A DNA stretch of 64,000 nucleotides from an uncultured Paracoccaceae bacterium. GTDB taxonomy: Bacteria; Pseudomonadota; Alphaproteobacteria; Rhodobacterales; Rhodobacteraceae. A program made the position numbers and the translations under genes. Each line of letters begins with the position of its first letter. Position 1 is the stretch's first letter. This document shows, piece after piece, positions 37,526 through 46,706 of this stretch. The stretch is taken from contig CANMPK010000001.1 in the NCBI GenBank assembly GCA_947499725.1, positions 1,054,001 through 1,118,000 of the forward strand. The letters run 5' to 3'. The notes beneath the pieces are model-generated. The model was given only the letters and a program-made list of their open reading frames with translations, ran no database searches and was not told the origin of the DNA.

Positions 37526-39766
37526 ATGGCTGAAAGAACAGGCAGCGAAAGCCGCAAACTGCTTGGGCGTTTGCGCGAGGCGATGGCCGACGACAGTGCA
37601 GGTCAAGCGCGGCTTGATAAAATCACGTCGTTGATCGCGAGCTCTATGGGCACCGAAGTGTGCTCTATCTACCTCTTCCGAGATCCCGAAACACTCGAGT
37701 TATGTGCAACCGAAGGTCTGCACCCTGACTCTGTGCATAAAACGCGCTTGAAACTGGGCGAAGGCCTCGTGGGCCGCGTCGCCCGCCGTGGGCGCATTAT
37801 CAACACGGCGAATGCCACCCAACAACGCGGCTTCCGCTACATGCCGGAAACCGGCGAAGAGATTTACAGCTCTTTCTGCGGCATCCCAATCCAACGCCTC
37901 GGCGAACGTTTAGGCGTGTTGGTTGTGCAATCCAAAGAACCGCGCGACTTTTCCTCTGACGAAACTTATGCGTTGGAAATCGTGGCGATGGTTCTGGCTG
38001 AAATGGCGGAGCTCGGTGCTTTTGTTGGCGAAGAAGACGCCCTGTCTCCGCTGCACCAACAGCCAGTTCTGTTCAAAGGCACGACAGGCCAAGAAGGCGC
38101 TACAGAAGGTCATGTTTGGCTGCACGAGCCACGCGTTGTGGTCGTGAACCCGATTGCCGAAGATCCCGAAGCCGAACAAAAGCGCCTCGACGAAGCCATT
38201 GAAGAACTGCGCGTAGGTGTCGATAAGATGCTGCAAGGCGCAGCGGGTGGCGACAAAGAACAGCTCGAGGTTCTTGAAGCCTACCGCATGTTTGCCAATT
38301 CCAAAGGCTGGATGCGGCGCATGGCGCAGGATATTTCCCAAGGTCTGTCCGCCGAAGCCGCCGTGGAAAAAGAACAATCCACCGCACGCGCCCGTATGGC
38401 GCAGGCAACAGATGCCTATCTGCGGGATCGTCTGCATGATCTGGACGATCTGTCCAACCGTTTGCTGCGTATCTTAACCGGCCAAGGCAGCAACACCGGC
38501 GCGGAAATGCCCGAAGATCCGGTTCTAATCGCGCGCAACATTGGCCCAGCAGAATTGCTGGAATACGGTCGTAAACTGAAAGGCATCGTGCTGGAAGAAG
38601 GCTCCGTCGGCTCTCACGCCGCCATCGTAGCCCGTGCCCTTGCGATCCCCCTCGTGATCCACGCAGAACGCATCACCACTGAAGCTCTGAATGGCGATCA
38701 CATCATGGTGGATGGCGATCAAGGCATTGCCCACCTACGCCCAGATGAATCCGTTGTTGGCGCCTTCCGTGACAAGATCGCGATGCACGCCAATGCACAA
38801 GAACGCTACGCTTCGATCCGCGAAAAGCCAGCCACCACTGTGGACGGTGAAACCATCGCGATGCATATGAATGCTGGCCTTATGGCGGACCTGCCTTCCC
38901 TGAAGGGATCAGGCGCAGAAGGCGTTGGCCTCTTCCGCACTGAATTGCAGTTTCTGGTCCGTAACCAAATGCCGCGCCGCGAAGAGCTGGCAGAGCTGTA
39001 CGCCCGCGTCATGGACAACGCTGGCGATAAACAGGTTGTCTTCCGGACGTTGGATATCGGCTCTGATAAAGTTCTGCCCTACATGGCGCCACAGGACGAG
39101 CCAAACCCAGCCCTCGGCTGGCGCGCCATCCGTGTTGGCCTTGATAAACCAGGCGTGTTGCGCATGCAGCTTCAAGCACTTTTGCGCGCAGCCAATGGAC
39201 GCCCTTTGAAGGTCATGTTCCCTTTCATCGCCCAGTTCGCAGAATACCGCGCCGCCCGTGCGGAAATGGACAAAGCCATCGAACGCGAACGCCGTCTGGG
39301 CCATGTGATCCCAGATGACATTACCGTTGGTGCAATGTTGGAAACCCCATCTCTAGCTTTTGCGCCGCAAAAGTTCTTTGAAGAGGTCGGGTTTATCTCA
39401 ATTGGTGGCAACGATCTAAAGCAATTCTTCTTTGCGGCAGACCGCGAAAACGAACGGGTGCGCCGTCGCTATGATACGCTGAACATCAGCTATCTCAGCT
39501 TCATCGAAGGCATCGCACGACGTTGCCAATCGACGAACACACCTGTCAGTTTCTGTGGCGAAGACGCGGGCCGTCCGCTCGAAGCGCTATGTCTGGCAGC
39601 TATGGGCCTGCGCACACTCTCGATGCGCCCAGCGTCAATCGGACCCGTTAAAAGCCTGCTGATGCGCACCAACCTGTCCGAGGTCAAAGCGGTCATTGAA
39701 GAGGCGCGTGAAAGCGGCGATCAATCCGCGCGCCAAGCGGTTATGGACTACTTGAAGCAGCAGTAA
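37526..39766 (+). CDS. ptsP: PEP-protein phosphotransferase PtsP (nitrogen PTS enzyme I, GAF domain)
   Basis: About 746 aa from the ATG at 37526; a GTG at 37493 would add 11 residues. EINtr of the nitrogen-related PTS, which passes phosphate from PEP to NPr and EIIANtr, a regulatory relay for nitrogen, potassium and envelope stress. Residues 1-170 form a GAF sensor domain (VCSIYLFRD, GLVGRVARRGR). The enzyme I part has the phosphorylated His364 in GSVGSHAAIVARA, and the PEP-binding barrel with GVGLFRTELQF, SIGGNDLKQFFFAADR and FCGEDAGRP. Full length. The C-terminus ends four bases before the convergent EcsC gene. Confidence 0.94.
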   Translation: MAERTGSESRKLLGRLREAMADDSAGQARLDKITSLIASSMGTEVCSIYLFRDPETLELCATEGLHPDSVHKTRLKLGEGLVGRVARRGRIINTANATQQRGFRYMPETGEEIYSSFCGIPIQRLGERLGVLVVQSKEPRDFSSDETYALEIVAMVLAEMAELGAFVGEEDALSPLHQQPVLFKGTTGQEGATEGHVWLHEPRVVVVNPIAEDPEAEQKRLDEAIEELRVGVDKMLQGAAGGDKEQLEVLEAYRMFANSKGWMRRMAQDISQGLSAEAAVEKEQSTARARMAQATDAYLRDRLHDLDDLSNRLLRILTGQGSNTGAEMPEDPVLIARNIGPAELLEYGRKLKGIVLEEGSVGSHAAIVARALAIPLVIHAERITTEALNGDHIMVDGDQGIAHLRPDESVVGAFRDKIAMHANAQERYASIREKPATTVDGETIAMHMNAGLMADLPSLKGSGAEGVGLFRTELQFLVRNQMPRREELAELYARVMDNAGDKQVVFRTLDIGSDKVLPYMAPQDEPNPALGWRAIRVGLDKPGVLRMQLQALLRAANGRPLKVMFPFIAQFAEYRAARAEMDKAIERERRLGHVIPDDITVGAMLETPSLAFAPQKFFEEVGFISIGGNDLKQFFFAADRENERVRRRYDTLNISYLSFIEGIARRCQSTNTPVSFCGEDAGRPLEALCLAAMGLRTLSMRPASIGPVKSLLMRTNLSEVKAVIEEARESGDQSARQAVMDYLKQQ

Positions 39767-39770
39767 GATT

Positions 39771-40529
39771 TCATTGCGCTTCAAGCTCCGGCGTCATTTT
39801 CTTGCGAAACGCGACAAGCAGATCGTCATGCCGCACGCCTGCGTCGATCGACAATTGGCGCAATCCAAAATGCACATGGGCGATTTCGCGATAATAGCGC
39901 GTGAAGGCATAGTTCGTGGCCGCCCCTGTCGCGGCGCCCAACACAGGCACCGCCTGCGCTGCCAGCTTCTGCCCCATCACCGCTGCCAAACGCGGCGTGA
40001 CCCAAGCGATCAGCTTTTGTGCGCCACCGCTGGACAAAGCCATACGCGCACCCAAAAACCCTAGGTCCGCACCATCGTCATCTGCCATTGGGCCTGCGAC
40101 AGCGAAGACTTGAACGCAATCAAATTGCACAGCCTCGCTCGCTGGATCAAACCCGTAGTCTTCTGCCACATCCTGAATGGCGCGCAGCAAAATTGTCGTG
40201 GTCAACGGGATTTCAGCCAAAGCGGAAGGCAAACCGCCCACACCGCCCGCAGCGCCCATAGTGGTGGCAATCGCCGTGTGCAACCAGCCGTTCTGATCGC
40301 ACTTCACAACCCGCCGCGACTGATGCGCGGCCTTCATTGCCTGTTTCAGGGCTTGCTCGGTGGCGTCTTCCAACTTGTCACGTACAGGCCTTGGCAAGCT
40401 ATCCACCAAACCATCCGCCTGCTTGCCAAGCAGGTTCAGCACATCAATCGCAAGGCTCCCTGCCCCGCGGTAACGCGCGGCCAGCTTGTCCAATTCAGCA
40501 TCGATGTCTTTGGTGGTTAAATCACGCAT
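39771..40529 (-). CDS. EcsC family protein
   Basis: 252 aa resembling the EcsC family, named after a Bacillus protein linked to an ABC exporter but of unknown biochemistry. Visible family features are an N-terminal helix pair, a glycine-rich loop AIATTMGAAGGVGGLPSALAE, which may dip into the membrane, and AVPVLGAATGAATNYAFTRYY near the C-terminus. No signal peptide. Convergent to ptsP with a four-base gap and no terminator between. Upstream on the same strand, 43 bp away, lies a GNAT gene, so the two may be co-transcribed. Confidence 0.75.
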   Translation of the reverse strand: MRDLTTKDIDAELDKLAARYRGAGSLAIDVLNLLGKQADGLVDSLPRPVRDKLEDATEQALKQAMKAAHQSRRVVKCDQNGWLHTAIATTMGAAGGVGGLPSALAEIPLTTTILLRAIQDVAEDYGFDPASEAVQFDCVQVFAVAGPMADDDGADLGFLGARMALSSGGAQKLIAWVTPRLAAVMGQKLAAQAVPVLGAATGAATNYAFTRYYREIAHVHFGLRQLSIDAGVRHDDLLVAFRKKMTPELEAQ

Positions 40530-40572
40530 ATCAGGCCCTCCGCATTCAATTTGGGAAGGCAGCCTGAATGTT

Positions 40573-41064
40573 TCAACCCTTTACATATGGCCGAACATCA
40601 CCGGTAACGCCCTGCCAAGCCTCAGGTTTGAGATCATAGCCCAAAACACGCTCTGGGTTTGTAGGCGGCGGCATCGTCACGCCAGACAACTTCGTGAAGC
40701 CAAACCGCTGATAATACGGCGCATCTCCGACAAGAATGACCCGCTCCCAATCCAATCCTGCAGCCACGGCCAGACTTTCGCGGATTAAAAAACCGCCAAG
40801 CCCTTCCCCTTGCCGCGTTGGGTGAACCGCCACAGGGCCCAACAACAGCGCCGCGTGGTCTCCAACATAGATCGGCCAAAACCGGATCGCGCCAGCCAGA
40901 ATATCATCCTCATCCCGCGCAATAAGCGAAAGGTCAGCCACCCGAGGAACATTGTCGCGCAAACGATAAGACGATAGAGCCTCGCGCCCAGGCGCAAAGC
41001 ATAGATCATAGAGGGCCTCGACCTCCCACCAATCTGCCTCTGTTTCTTGGGTCAGATGAAACAC
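40573..41064 (-). CDS. GNAT family N-acetyltransferase
   Basis: 163 aa, starting at a GTG (41064). The acetyl-CoA loop reads LGPVAVHPTRQGEGLGGFLIRES, with the Q/R-x-x-G-x-G/A pattern (RQGEGLG), followed by VILVGDAPYYQRFGF as the beta5-alpha4 segment. This layout is typical of the predicted acetyltransferase COG3153 group. The acceptor is unknown. It is followed by the EcsC gene and diverges from the flavin-reductase-like gene. Confidence 0.82.
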   Translation of the reverse strand: MFHLTQETEADWWEVEALYDLCFAPGREALSSYRLRDNVPRVADLSLIARDEDDILAGAIRFWPIYVGDHAALLLGPVAVHPTRQGEGLGGFLIRESLAVAAGLDWERVILVGDAPYYQRFGFTKLSGVTMPPPTNPERVLGYDLKPEAWQGVTGDVRPYVKG

Positions 41065-41153
41065 CTGCCGCGCCCCTTGTTCAAATTACCGTTTTTAGGT
41101 GGAAACCGCCCTATCATGCCGATACGACTTGGGCAAACACGAAGGAGCATTTG

Positions 41154-41759
41154 ATGTTTTATCGCCCAGAAGATGGTCATGGCCTGCCCCATAACCCCCT
41201 CAAAGCAATTGTCTCTCCGCGCCCCATCGCCTGGATTTCTACGCAAGACAATAACGGCGTCGCAAACCTTGCGCCCTATTCCTTCTTCAACGCGGTCGCA
41301 GACACGCCGCCACAGGTGATGTTCGCGTCGACCGGCACAAAACCGGACCAAGAGATCAGCAAAGACACGGTTTCAAACATCCGCGCGACTGGCGTGTTTT
41401 GCATCAATATCGTGGCCGAAACCCTGCGCGATGCGATGAACGCGTCAACAGCGGCCCTGCCAAAAGAAGCGGATGAGTTCGAAGCGGCAAACCTTGAAGC
41501 CGCGCGCTGCGAAACGATCAATTGCCCTCGAGTGCTGATCGCGCCGGCCAATCTTGAATGTAAGCGTACTCAGATCGTGCCTTTAGAAGGCGCTGCGAAC
41601 TTCTTGGTACTGGGCCAAGTCACAGGCGTGCATATGCGCGATGAACATATGGTCGACGGACGCTTTGACGTCACCAGCTACCGCCCCTTGGCGCGCATGG
41701 GGTATCAAGACTACGCCTTAGTAGATGAGGTTTTCAGCCTCAAACGCCCGGGCCAATAG
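41154..41759 (+). CDS. Flavin reductase-like FMN-binding protein
   Basis: 201 aa from the ATG at 41154, with AAGGAG at 41142-41147. The split-barrel flavin reductase-like domain is visible: PRPIAWISTQDNNGVANLAPYSFFN near residue 25 (written here as two parts: SPRPIAWIST and NGVANLAPYSFFN), DISKDT-like DQEISKDTVSNI, and GAANFLVLGQVTGVH. Such proteins bind FMN and reduce flavin or act as small oxidoreductases; the partner is unknown. It ends before a strong bidirectional terminator. Confidence 0.82.
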   Translation: MFYRPEDGHGLPHNPLKAIVSPRPIAWISTQDNNGVANLAPYSFFNAVADTPPQVMFASTGTKPDQEISKDTVSNIRATGVFCINIVAETLRDAMNASTAALPKEADEFEAANLEAARCETINCPRVLIAPANLECKRTQIVPLEGAANFLVLGQVTGVHMRDEHMVDGRFDVTSYRPLARMGYQDYALVDEVFSLKRPGQ

Positions 41760-41795
41760 ACCCGCGCCAGCAAGACCCAAACATCAAACACAAAA

Positions 41796-41826
41796 AAACC
41801 GGCGCTACAAACGCCGGTTTCTTTTT
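41796..41826. terminator. Bidirectional intrinsic terminator
   Basis: Perfect nine-base stem AAACCGGCG / CGCCGGTTT with loop CTACAAA, followed by CTTTTT on the + strand and by TTTTTG on the - strand. It ends both the flavin-reductase-like gene and the convergent SulP gene. Confidence 0.92.
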
Positions 41827-41842
41827 GCTTATCAGCGAAGGC

Positions 41843-43453
41843 TTAGTGCCCGCCCAGAATGCCTGTGCGCACTCCGTAATCCACAGCAATCCCATATTCA
41901 GGATCGTCAGAGCTATCCACCATCAGATGCCCAGCACGGGTCAACAACTGGTGGCAATCTCGGCTCAGATGGCGCAGGGTCAGCTTCTTGCCCGCCTCTT
42001 CATACTTGCCAGCGATGGCTTCAATCGCCTGGAGCGCAGACTGATCGACAACACGGCTGTACTTAAAGTCCACGATCACGCTTTCAGGGTCACCGGCCAC
42101 ATCAAACAGCTCGGTAAAGCCATCTGTCGAGCCAAAGAACAGCGGGCCGTTGATTTCATAGACCTTCGCGCCTTTGTCTGTTTCAGACATACGCTCCACC
42201 GCGTGAATGCGGCGCGCGTTGTTCCAAGCATAAGCCAAGGCGCTCACGATCACACCAACCACAACCGCAATCGCAAGGTCTGTGGCCACAGTCACAACAG
42301 TTACCAGAACAATCACAAAAGCATCCGTGAATGGAACCTTGCGCATGATCTTCAAAGAGTTCCAAGCAAAGGTGCCAATCACCACCATGAACATCACACC
42401 AACCAGCGCAGCCAGTGGGATTTGTTCGATCAGTGGGCTGGCCACAACGATGAACAGCAGCAAACACAGCGCCGCAAAGATACCCGCGATCCGCGTCCGG
42501 CCACCGGATTTCACGTTGATCATAGACTGACCAATCATCGCGCAACCGCCCATGCCGCCGAAGAAACCGGTCACAATGTTAGACGCACCCTGCGCGATAC
42601 ATTCTTGGGATGCACCGCCGCGCTTGCCTGTGATTTCACCAACTAGGTTCAATGTCAGCAAGCTTTCGATCAAGCCAATCGCTGCCAGAATAACAGAATA
42701 CGGCAAGATGATTTGCAGCGTTTCCCAGTTCAACGGAACCAATGGAATGTGGAACATTGGCAAGCCGCCCTCGATGCTGGCCATATCGCCAACACGCGGC
42801 ACATCAAGACCCAGCACAATCACCAAGATCGCAACAATACCAATACCCGCCAAAGGCGCAGGGATCACATTGGTGATTTTAGGCATGCCCCAGATGATCA
42901 CCATGGTCAGCGCCACAAGGCCCAGCATCAACACCAGCGACGCACCGGCAAGCCATTCAGCCCCACCGCTCGCAGGATCTTTGAACTGCGTCATCTGCGC
43001 GAGGAAAATCACGATCGCCAGACCGTTTACAAACCCAAGCATCACCGGATGCGGCACAAGGCGAATAAACTTGCCCCACTGCATCGCGCCTGCAATCACT
43101 TGCAAAATCCCCATCAGAACCACGGTCGCAAACAGATACTCAACGCCGTGCTCTGCAACCAAAGCCACCATCACAACCGCCAAAGCGCCTGTCGCGCCAG
43201 AGATCATGCCCGGACGACCGCCAAACAACGCGGTGATCAAGCCAACCATAAAGGCCGCATACAAACCAACCAGCGGATGAACACCCGCCACAAAGGCAAA
43301 GGCCACAGCCTCTGGCACCAAAGCCAAGGCCACTGTCAGGCCAGACAAAAGCTCTGTACGAACTCGAGCCACCGACCAGCCCTCATCCTGCATGATCGAC
43401 AGATTGGGCGGAGAGATATTCTTGGCAAAATTCGCCAAAACCGTGCGTTTCAT
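41843..43453 (-). CDS. SulP family anion transporter with STAS domain
   Basis: 536-aa inner-membrane anion transporter. The N-terminal helix carries ALALVPEAVAFAFVAGVHPLVGLYAAF, the SulP signature region (split: LVPEAVAFAFVAG and HPLVGLYAAF), then GATGALAVVMVALV. About twelve hydrophobic segments follow to residue ~400. A C-terminal STAS domain (about 415-520: YEINGPLFFGS, VIVDFKYSRVVDQSALQAI) is cytoplasmic. Sulfate, bicarbonate or another anion could be the substrate; sequence alone does not decide. Stands alone, convergent with the flavin-reductase-like gene. Confidence 0.88.
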   Translation of the reverse strand: MKRTVLANFAKNISPPNLSIMQDEGWSVARVRTELLSGLTVALALVPEAVAFAFVAGVHPLVGLYAAFMVGLITALFGGRPGMISGATGALAVVMVALVAEHGVEYLFATVVLMGILQVIAGAMQWGKFIRLVPHPVMLGFVNGLAIVIFLAQMTQFKDPASGGAEWLAGASLVLMLGLVALTMVIIWGMPKITNVIPAPLAGIGIVAILVIVLGLDVPRVGDMASIEGGLPMFHIPLVPLNWETLQIILPYSVILAAIGLIESLLTLNLVGEITGKRGGASQECIAQGASNIVTGFFGGMGGCAMIGQSMINVKSGGRTRIAGIFAALCLLLFIVVASPLIEQIPLAALVGVMFMVVIGTFAWNSLKIMRKVPFTDAFVIVLVTVVTVATDLAIAVVVGVIVSALAYAWNNARRIHAVERMSETDKGAKVYEINGPLFFGSTDGFTELFDVAGDPESVIVDFKYSRVVDQSALQAIEAIAGKYEEAGKKLTLRHLSRDCHQLLTRAGHLMVDSSDDPEYGIAVDYGVRTGILGGH

Positions 43454-43640
43454 ATGGCGGTCCTATTCGGTCTGCAAATTGATGAATTGCCTTGCCCCTA
43501 AAGGAAATCCGCTCATCTCACAAGAGCGCGCACAATAAGCGCTAACAGTTGCGTGAAATAGATCAGCCTTAAGGTTGCATATGCAGGCGCAGCACGCCAA
43601 AACTAAAGCAAATCATAAACGCATAAAAGGGAGCCGCCCC

Positions 43641-44528
43641 GTGAGCGCAGCTAAAAAAGACACCTGTATCGCCGTGATCGGCGGCTCTGGCATTTACGAC
43701 ATCGATGGCTTGGAAAACGCAAGCTGGGACGCGGTAGAAACGCCTTGGGGCGCACCCTCTGACGAAATCCTGACGGGCACTTATGAAGGCGTCAAAATGG
43801 CCTTCCTGCCGCGCCATGGCCGTGGCCACAAACACTCGCCGACCACAGTGCCATATCGCGCCAATATCGATGCGCTCAAGCGCATTGGCGCAACAGATGT
43901 GATCTCTGTGTCTGCTTGTGGGTCTTTCCGCGAACACATGGCGCCGGGCGATTTTGTCATTGTAGATCAATTTATTGACCGCACCTTCGCACGTGAAAAA
44001 TCCTTTTTCGGCACAGGCTGCGTGGCCCATGTCAGCGTGGCGCACCCAACTTGCCCACGCCTGTCTGATGCCTGCGAAACCGCAGGTAAAGACGCGGGCA
44101 TCACCGTACACCGCGGCGGCACCTACCTTGCGATGGAAGGCCCGCAATTTTCGACATTGGCAGAATCCAAAATGTACCGCGAAAGCTGGGGCTGCGATGT
44201 GATCGGCATGACCAACATGCCCGAAGCCAAACTCGCCCGCGAAGCAGAGCTCTGCTACGCCTCCGTCGCCATGATCACCGACTACGACAGCTGGCACCCA
44301 GATCACGGCGAAGTAGACGTCACGCAAATCATCCAAACCCTGATGGGCAACTCTGAAAAGGGCCGCAACTTGGTGAAACGCCTGCCTGCCCTGCTGGGCG
44401 CAACACGCGAAGACTGCCCACATGGCTGCGACAAGGCGCTGGAATACGCGATCATGACCGCACCAGAAGTGCGCGACCCCGCGCTTGTGGCCAAGCTCGA
44501 CGCCGTCGCTGGCCGCGTCCTCGGTTAA
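43641..44528 (+). CDS. mtnP: S-methyl-5'-thioadenosine phosphorylase
   Basis: 295 aa from the GTG at 43641, chosen because AAGGGAG lies seven bases upstream and the resulting length fits the family; in-frame upstream ATGs would add a basic 22-residue tail. It splits methylthioadenosine into adenine and methylthioribose-1-phosphate. Motifs: AVIGGSGIYDIDGL, LPRHGRGHKHSPTTVPYRAN, VSACGSFREHMAPGDFV, and the substrate-binding MEGPQFSTLAES and GMTNMPEAKLAREAEL. The released adenine is the substrate of Apt, encoded 66 bp downstream on the same strand. Confidence 0.94.
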   Translation: MSAAKKDTCIAVIGGSGIYDIDGLENASWDAVETPWGAPSDEILTGTYEGVKMAFLPRHGRGHKHSPTTVPYRANIDALKRIGATDVISVSACGSFREHMAPGDFVIVDQFIDRTFAREKSFFGTGCVAHVSVAHPTCPRLSDACETAGKDAGITVHRGGTYLAMEGPQFSTLAESKMYRESWGCDVIGMTNMPEAKLAREAELCYASVAMITDYDSWHPDHGEVDVTQIIQTLMGNSEKGRNLVKRLPALLGATREDCPHGCDKALEYAIMTAPEVRDPALVAKLDAVAGRVLG

Positions 44529-44594
44529 TCCCATCCCGCTTGCAATCGCAGGCGGGCTCCTCCAAACACCGCCCGATCAAAAAGAGGCACCGCC

Positions 44595-45134
44595 ATGCGC
44601 AAAAGCAATGACGTAAAAGATTACATCCGCACCATCGTTGATTTCCCTCACGAAGGGATCATGTTCCGCGATGTCACCACCCTATTTGCCGACCCACGCG
44701 GTTTTCGCATGGCCATCGACCAAATGCTGCACCCTTACGCCGGTGAGCGTATCGACAAGGTTGTCGGCCTAGAGGCTCGCGGCTTTATCCTAGGTGGCGC
44801 CATCGCCCACCAGCTCAGCGTTGGTTTCGTGCCGATCCGCAAAAAGGGCAAGCTGCCAGGCACCACCATTTCGCAAGATTACAAACTGGAATACGGTGAG
44901 GCGATTGTCGAAATCCATGATGATGCCATTCAACCTGGCGAGAAAATCCTTGTTGTGGACGACCTTCTGGCCACCGGTGGCACCGCCGAAGCCGGCATCA
45001 AATTGATCGAGCGTTTGGGCGGCGAAATCCTAAGCTGCTCTTTCATTATCGACCTGCCAGACCTTGGTGGCCGCAAACGTTTGGAAGACATGGGAATTGA
45101 TGTGCAAATTCTTTGCGAATTTGAAGGGCTATAA
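44595..45134 (+). CDS. apt: Adenine phosphoribosyltransferase
   Basis: 179-aa purine-salvage enzyme making AMP from adenine and PRPP. The PRPP-binding loop is [17 protein letters not shown] near residue 125, with [17 protein letters not shown] and RKKGKLPG earlier. Full length. Paired with the MTAP gene, so the adenine from polyamine or methionine by-products can be recycled. Followed by a strong stem-loop. Confidence 0.96.
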   Translation: MRKSNDVKDYIRTIVDFPHEGIMFRDVTTLFADPRGFRMAIDQMLHPYAGERIDKVVGLEARGFILGGAIAHQLSVGFVPIRKKGKLPGTTISQDYKLEYGEAIVEIHDDAIQPGEKILVVDDLLATGGTAEAGIKLIERLGGEILSCSFIIDLPDLGGRKRLEDMGIDVQILCEFEGL

Positions 45135-45214
45135 AGCAAACATTAAGGTTTCCGGTTGATAACCATCTTGCCGACTGGGAGCCGGCACTGCTTGCACCGA
45201 TCTTTTGATCACCC

Positions 45215-45252
45215 GCGCCTCATCCCCCCAAGGGTGAGGCGCAATTCTTTTC
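45215..45252 (+). terminator. Intrinsic terminator after apt
   Basis: Stem GCGCCTCA / TGAGGCGC around a twelve-base loop that can itself pair CCC with GGG, followed by AATTCTTTTCT. It starts 80 bp after the apt stop and 15 bp before the end of the convergent dehydrogenase gene. Confidence 0.65.
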
Positions 45253-45266
45253 TGCTTTGGAAAAAC

Positions 45267-46679
45267 TCAATCCGCGAACAAAACACCGGGGTTCATAATC
45301 CCCGCTGGATCAAGCGCGTTTTTCACCGCCCGCATCACCGCCAGTTTCGCCGGATCGCCATAGCGCGCCAGATCGCCGGTTTTCAAACGGCCCACCCCAT
45401 GCTCTGCGCTGAACGATCCACCAAACTGATGTACAACATCATGCACAGCGGCTTGAACCTCATCCCTTAGGTGTTTGTATTCGCTTTTCTTTTCGCCCTG
45501 CGGCGGGAAGACATTGAAATGCAAATTGCCATCTCCAAGATGTCCAAAGCAATTCACACGCAACGCGCCAAACTTGGCCACAGCCGCGCGCCCCGCCTGA
45601 ACAAACTCCGCCATAGCCTCTTGCGGCACAGACACATCATGGCTGCTGATTGATCCGATCTTTTTGTTCGCCAACGGTATGGTTTCGCGCAGGGTCCAAA
45701 AGGCCTGCCGCTGCGCTTCGGATTGGGCGATCACACCGTCAAACGCCAAACCCGTCTCAAACGCATCCGCAAACAGCCCTTCCAAAACATCCTGCCCCGC
45801 CATCGCCTTGGGCAGCCCTGTTTCAATCAACACAGTCCATTCTGGCGCATCCTCAAACGGCGCGCGCAACTCAGGGAAAGTCTCTGCCAGAAACGCCCAG
45901 CTTTGTTTGTGGATCAACTCAAAAGCGCTAACCGTTTCGCCCAGCTGATCACGCGCCATACCAAGCAACGCCAAAGCGGCATTCACATCAGGAACCGCCA
46001 TAAAGGCCGTCTGATAAGCCACTGGTTTGGAATACAACTTCAGTGATGCCGCTGTAATCACCCCAAGAGTACCTTCCGCGCCAATCACCAAAGATTTCAG
46101 ATCGTAGCCGGTATTGTCTTTACGCAAGCCAGACAGCCCGTGCCAAATCTCACCACTTGGCAAAACCACCTCAAGCCCAAGGCACAAATCCCGCGCCGAC
46201 CCATACCGCAGCACGTTCAGCCCGCCTGCATTGGTCGCCAAATTGCCGCCAATCCGCGCGCTGCCCTGCGCAGCCAAGGACAAAGGGAACACCCGATCCA
46301 CATCTTCCGCCGCAGTCTGAACATCTGCCAGAATGCACCCAGCGTCGACCTCAATCACATTAGATTGCGCTGAAACAGACCGCACCTTATTCATTCGCTC
46401 TAGCGACAAGACCACCGGCGCGCCTTCAGGCATCACCTGACCGCCCACAAGCCCCGTGCCGCCCCCATAGGGCACCAAAGGCACTGTCGCGGCCTGACAG
46501 GCCCGCACAATCACCGAAACCTCTTCAGCAGACCGAGGCAAAGCCAACACGCCGCCCTGCCCGCTGTAATGCCCGCGCGGCTCTTCCAAATACCGAGGCT
46601 CAAGCGCGCGCAAAGCATCCGCTGGCAGCTCTGCCGCCAGCCCATCCACAAAACTCTGATCTGCTTTTGCGAAACTCAT
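45267..46679 (-). CDS. FAD-linked 2-hydroxyacid dehydrogenase (GlcD/D-lactate dehydrogenase type)
   Basis: 470 aa with an N-terminal FAD-binding (PCMH) domain, VPLVPYGGGTGLVGGQ near residue 70 and GGLNVLRYGSARDLCLGLEVVLP near 150 (split: NAGGLNVLRYG and CLGLEVVLPSG), and a C-terminal FAD-oxidase domain with the metal-site motifs NCFGHLGDGNLHFN and FSAEHGVGRLK. The family oxidises D-lactate, glycolate or D-2-hydroxyglutarate and passes electrons on to carriers; the substrate here is not decidable. No signal peptide. The start at 46679 lies 27 bp after the GNAT gene, so they may share a message. Confidence 0.88.
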   Translation of the reverse strand: MSFAKADQSFVDGLAAELPADALRALEPRYLEEPRGHYSGQGGVLALPRSAEEVSVIVRACQAATVPLVPYGGGTGLVGGQVMPEGAPVVLSLERMNKVRSVSAQSNVIEVDAGCILADVQTAAEDVDRVFPLSLAAQGSARIGGNLATNAGGLNVLRYGSARDLCLGLEVVLPSGEIWHGLSGLRKDNTGYDLKSLVIGAEGTLGVITAASLKLYSKPVAYQTAFMAVPDVNAALALLGMARDQLGETVSAFELIHKQSWAFLAETFPELRAPFEDAPEWTVLIETGLPKAMAGQDVLEGLFADAFETGLAFDGVIAQSEAQRQAFWTLRETIPLANKKIGSISSHDVSVPQEAMAEFVQAGRAAVAKFGALRVNCFGHLGDGNLHFNVFPPQGEKKSEYKHLRDEVQAAVHDVVHQFGGSFSAEHGVGRLKTGDLARYGDPAKLAVMRAVKNALDPAGIMNPGVLFAD

Positions 46680-46706
46680 GTCAGCCCCTTCATCAACGGG
46701 CTGCGA

